Shown: positions 7,776 through 9,392 of the stretch, one piece after another
Layout of the letters: each line of letters begins with the position of its first letter
Numbering within the stretch: position 1 is the first letter of the stretch
Source of the DNA: Psychrilyobacter sp.
GTDB taxonomy: Bacteria; Fusobacteriota; Fusobacteriia; Fusobacteriales; Fusobacteriaceae
NCBI GenBank assembly: GCA_030621995.1
Contig: JAUXGP010000048.1
Coordinates: 1 to 9,392 of the forward strand
DNA length: 9,392 nt
Direction: 5' to 3'
Position numbers and translations under genes: made by a program
The notes under the pieces: generated by a model
Database searches by the model: none
The model's input: only the letters and a program-made list of their open reading frames with translations
Told to the model about the DNA's origin: nothing

Positions 7776-7939
7776 ATTTTTCCCCCTGATATAATTTTTT
7801 ACTACAGTGAATATAACAACAAAATTTATGTGAGATCTAGAAAATATTCATACAAAAATAAATTTTTAGTCTCTAACTCAAATCAAAATATTTTTTTCAC
7901 TATAACTTATGCATATATTTTAACAAAATACATAAAAAA
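7776..7939. other. AT-rich leader and promoter region before the FNT channel gene
   Basis: No coding sequence is supported here. The stretch holds the predicted promoter (7899-7926) and an untranslated leader of about 115 nt ending in the GGGGG ribosome site (7782-7786). A single TGTGA half-site lies at 7829-7833 next to the palindrome AGATCT. I see no recognised riboswitch fold and no strong hairpin in the leader. Confidence 0.5.
7899..7926 (-). promoter_or_regulatory. Predicted promoter of the FNT-asrABC-cbiX unit
   Basis: On the minus strand TTGTTA (-35, 7921-7926) and TATAGT (-10, 7899-7904) are spaced by 16 bases. The predicted start near 7892 gives a leader of about 115 nt. The palindrome at 7940-7963 is centred about 60 bases upstream of that start, near the -61.5 position used by CRP-type class I activators. 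The match is moderate and the region is very AT-rich, so other starts are possible. Confidence 0.42.
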
Positions 7940-7963
7940 ATAACGTGATGAATATCACGTTAT
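7940..7963 (-). terminator. Hairpin terminator of the sirC-regulator unit, also a CRP-like palindrome
   Basis: A perfect 10-bp stem ATAACGTGAT-N4-ATCACGTTAT begins 3 bases after the regulator stop codon. On the minus strand a run of T (from A-run 7934-7940) follows, so it reads as an intrinsic terminator, although the stem has only a few GC pairs. The same sequence contains GTGA-N6-TCAC, the core of a CRP-type operator. Either or both roles fit. Confidence 0.72.
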
Positions 7964-7965
7964 CT

Positions 7966-8670
7966 TTATTTTCTATAAAATTGTCTGAGTTCCTCTCTTT
8001 TTACAAAAATCCTTTTATCGACCCACTTAACGTAGCCCAGACCCTCTAATTTTTTTAATTCCCTAGATATGGTTTCCCTGGTACTCCCCAGCATGTCAGC
8101 CAGATAGGTTATACTTATTTTAAATTCTAATCCTATCCAGCAATCCTTTTTTTTACAGGATTTGCAATAACTATCTTCAATTTCACACATCATCCCATAA
8201 TCTTTCGACAGTTTCCATAATTTAGATGCCACTTTTTTATCCAGACTGATGGGAACGGTGTTCTTTAACTGCCTGTATAACCTTCTGACCTTTCTCCCGG
8301 AAGACTGTATGACTCTATATGCCAATTCAAAATCTCCTGCCATTATTTTTTTAAAATCTTTTGCAGAATATTCCAATATCACAGTATTTTCAAAAACTTC
8401 GGCATTTATACTTGCAGGGAGATTATCAAAAATTACTTCATTTATAATTTCTCCACTCCCTAAGATATACATTATTTTTTTATGTGCCTTTTGAGTATAT
8501 TTATGGATACTTACCCTTCCAGAGACTATTATATATATTTTTTCAACTTGATCCTTTTCAAAAAAAATAAACTCGCCTTTTTTGTATTCCACAATTTTCA
8601 ACCTTTTCTCTAAGAGATCTATGGTTTTTGGATTTAGACCTTTAAATATTGATAATTTATCTATTTTCAT
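7966..8670 (-). CDS. Crp/Fnr family transcriptional regulator with a four-cysteine insert
   Basis: This is a 234-residue cytoplasmic DNA-binding regulator. An N-terminal cyclic-nucleotide-binding-like beta-barrel (about residues 1-110) is followed by a dimerisation helix (about 112-140) and a C-terminal winged helix (about 183-225). The recognition helix reads STRETISRELKKL (196-208). Arg198, Glu199 and Arg203 match the three residues with which CRP reads TGTGA, so a TGTGA-N6-TCACA-like operator is expected. The barrel shows no convincing cAMP-binding signature. Just before the winged helix are Cys162, Cys169, Cys172 and Cys177 (C-x6-C-x2-C-x4-C), which could bind an Fe-S cluster or zinc and sense redox, oxygen or reactive nitrogen or sulfur. 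It lies between sirC, from which it is 27 bases away, and the FNT-asr unit, so it probably controls sulfite reduction. A HcpR-like nitrosative-stress role is an alternative. The ATG has GGGGG 6 bases upstream. Confidence 0.9.
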   Translation of the reverse strand: MKIDKLSIFKGLNPKTIDLLEKRLKIVEYKKGEFIFFEKDQVEKIYIIVSGRVSIHKYTQKAHKKIMYILGSGEIINEVIFDNLPASINAEVFENTVILEYSAKDFKKIMAGDFELAYRVIQSSGRKVRRLYRQLKNTVPISLDKKVASKLWKLSKDYGMMCEIEDSYCKSCKKKDCWIGLEFKISITYLADMLGSTRETISRELKKLEGLGYVKWVDKRIFVKREELRQFYRK

Positions 8671-8697
8671 GATCTGCCCCCATATAATACCCTATTT

Positions 8698-9153
8698 TTA
8701 CTTTTCTAAACTTTTTTCAACCTGCTTTTTTAGTTCCAATGCTCTTTTAGGATTCCCTTCATCTGTTGAAATAGCTACTTGGAAGTCTTCTCCTCTATAA
8801 ATAGCACAAAATCTTGCATTTAGATCTTCCTTGGTTGTTATATTGTTAACTAATATATTTTTAGAATCTCCTAATTCATAGATTCTTTTATTTAATTCTT
8901 TATTGTTTGTAGCTCCTACAACTAAAAATCTATTTTCAAGATCACTATCTTCAAATTCTCTCAATGTTAAACTGATCTTTCTCTCCTCAAATAAAAGTTG
9001 TATTTTACTTTCTATAATTTGAGGGGTTATAACTTCTATTGCAGCATCATAATTTAAAAGTGTTTTTATCTTACGGTAGGCTATCTTTCCTCCGCCAACT
9101 ATAAGGATATCTTTACCTTCTAAATCTATTAAGATTGGAAAATATTTATTCAT
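8698..9153 (-). CDS. sirC: Precorrin-2 dehydrogenase (siroheme synthesis), short form
   Basis: This NAD-dependent enzyme oxidises precorrin-2 to sirohydrochlorin, the step before metal insertion into siroheme. It starts with the family pattern FPILIDLEGK and a Rossmann motif VGGGKIA (19-25). It continues with a VVGATNNKELN segment (78-88) and a C-terminal substrate region ending in AISTDEGNPKRAL (127-139). At 151 residues it is shorter than the roughly 200 of B. megaterium SirC and lacks most of the C-terminal helical domain. The usual Asp of the A-T-D motif, proposed as catalytic in CysG, is Asn83 here. The ATG has AGGGTGA close upstream. It is the first gene of the unit with the Crp/Fnr regulator. 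It fits the siroheme demand of AsrC, and nothing in the sequence suggests it is a pseudogene. Confidence 0.9.
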   Translation of the reverse strand: MNKYFPILIDLEGKDILIVGGGKIAYRKIKTLLNYDAAIEVITPQIIESKIQLLFEERKISLTLREFEDSDLENRFLVVGATNNKELNKRIYELGDSKNILVNNITTKEDLNARFCAIYRGEDFQVAISTDEGNPKRALELKKQVEKSLEK

Positions 9154-9189
9154 AATTCACCCTTTTTTTCATGTTAATTTTTTTCAATT

Positions 9190-9217
9190 TTTTTAACACG
9201 TTATTTTCTCATGTTAA
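9190..9217 (-). promoter_or_regulatory. Possible promoter of sirC and the regulator gene
   Basis: On the minus strand TTAACA (-35, 9212-9217, one mismatch from consensus) and TAAAAA (-10, 9190-9195) are spaced by 16 bases, giving a start near 9183. The -10 is weak. The spacer contains ATAACGTG (9197-9204), identical to one arm of the palindrome at 7940-7963. Promoter prediction is unreliable in so AT-rich a region. Confidence 0.3.
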
Positions 9218-9229
9218 GTTTTTTAACTT

Positions 9230-9244
9230 GAGTTATGATAACTC
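9230..9244. repeat. Perfect inverted repeat at the end of the Fic-like gene
   Basis: GAGTTAT-N-ATAACTC is a 7-bp perfect inverted repeat around a single base, and it covers the stop codon of the Fic-like gene. It could be a small RNA hairpin at the 3' end or a protein-binding site. No T-run follows directly, so it is not a standard terminator. Confidence 0.5.
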
Positions 9245-9392
9245 TTTTAACAAATTTATATTAACATAAAAATTATGTTTCCCAACTTTTTCTTTACTTA
9301 AAACATTTAATTTTACTAATTTTTCCAAATGATTAGAAGCTGTTTGCCTTGCTATTCCTAATCTTGCGGTTAAAAATTCTATTTTTGTATAC
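9233..9392 (-). CDS. C-terminal winged helix of a probable Fic family protein (5' end missing)
   Basis: Only the last 52 codons are in the window. They encode a winged-helix segment with a turn and recognition helix (LGIARQTASNHLEKLVKLNV) and then a wing and tail ending in YVNINLLKEL. This resembles the C-terminal DNA-binding-like domain found after the Fic domain in many bacterial Fic proteins, where the pattern VG+-x-x-YxN-x-x-L recurs at the very end. The catalytic Fic motif (HPFxxGNGR) would lie outside the window, so activity cannot be judged. A stand-alone small HTH regulator is the alternative. It ends in TAA about 80 bases upstream of sirC, and no relation to sulfite metabolism is evident. 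Confidence 0.6.
   Translation of the reverse strand, partial: YTKIEFLTARLGIARQTASNHLEKLVKLNVLSKEKVGKHNFYVNINLLKELS

Noticed and set aside
9230..9244. GAGTTAT-N-ATAACTC as an attachment or insertion site
   Set aside because: No integrase, transposase, tRNA or second copy is in the window, so no mobile element is supported.
1..9392. CRISPR array, tRNA, rRNA or insertion sequence
   Set aside because: No regularly spaced repeats, no tRNA-like cloverleaf and no transposase were seen on either strand.

Overview
The window is about 9.4 kb of AT-rich bacterial DNA. Every supportable gene lies on the minus strand, so transcription runs from high to low coordinates. Low GC, strong Shine-Dalgarno sequences, a strictly anaerobic gene set (AsrABC sulfite reductase, anaerobic-type cobalamin gene cbiA, Crp/Fnr regulator) and a lipoprotein-type M48 peptidase suggest an anaerobe of the Fusobacteriota, with Clostridia as the alternative. 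This placement is inferred from gene content and style, not from a marker gene.

Layout in transcription order. The window opens at its right edge with the C-terminal winged helix of a Fic-like protein (9233-9392). About 80 bp rich in short inverted repeats follow. Next come sirC (precorrin-2 dehydrogenase, 8698-9153) and a Crp/Fnr regulator carrying four extra cysteines (7966-8670). This pair ends in a hairpin terminator at 7940-7963. A second unit then reads FNT channel (7011-7775), asrA, asrB, asrC and a short CbiX-type chelatase (3790-4146). Its genes overlap or are separated by about 10-50 bp, and it ends at a terminator at 3757-3786. The M17 leucyl aminopeptidase pepA (2178-3602) has its own promoter and a strong terminator at 2115-2146. 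Finally cbiA (706-2022) has its own promoter and is followed 36 bp later by an M48 metallopeptidase lipoprotein cut by the left edge.

How it works together. From sirC to the chelatase the genes form a nearly self-contained sulfite-to-sulfide module. SirC oxidises precorrin-2 to sirohydrochlorin, and the CbiX-type chelatase would insert iron to give siroheme. AsrC carries siroheme and Fe-S clusters, AsrB (FAD) and AsrA (Fe-S) feed it electrons from NAD(P)H, and the FNT channel would move sulfide, sulfite or a related small anion. The uroporphyrinogen III methyltransferase needed to start the siroheme route is not in the window. cbiA acts on the cobalamin branch, which shares sirohydrochlorin as a precursor.

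The most interesting signal is regulatory. The terminator hairpin after the regulator gene is also a GTGA-N6-TCAC palindrome. That is what the regulator's CRP-like recognition helix (R-E-x3-R) is expected to bind, and it sits about 60 bp upstream of the predicted start of the FNT-asr transcript. It may therefore serve as terminator of one unit and activator site of the next. Together with the cysteine cluster in the regulator, this outlines a redox- or sulfur-responsive switch that can be tested.
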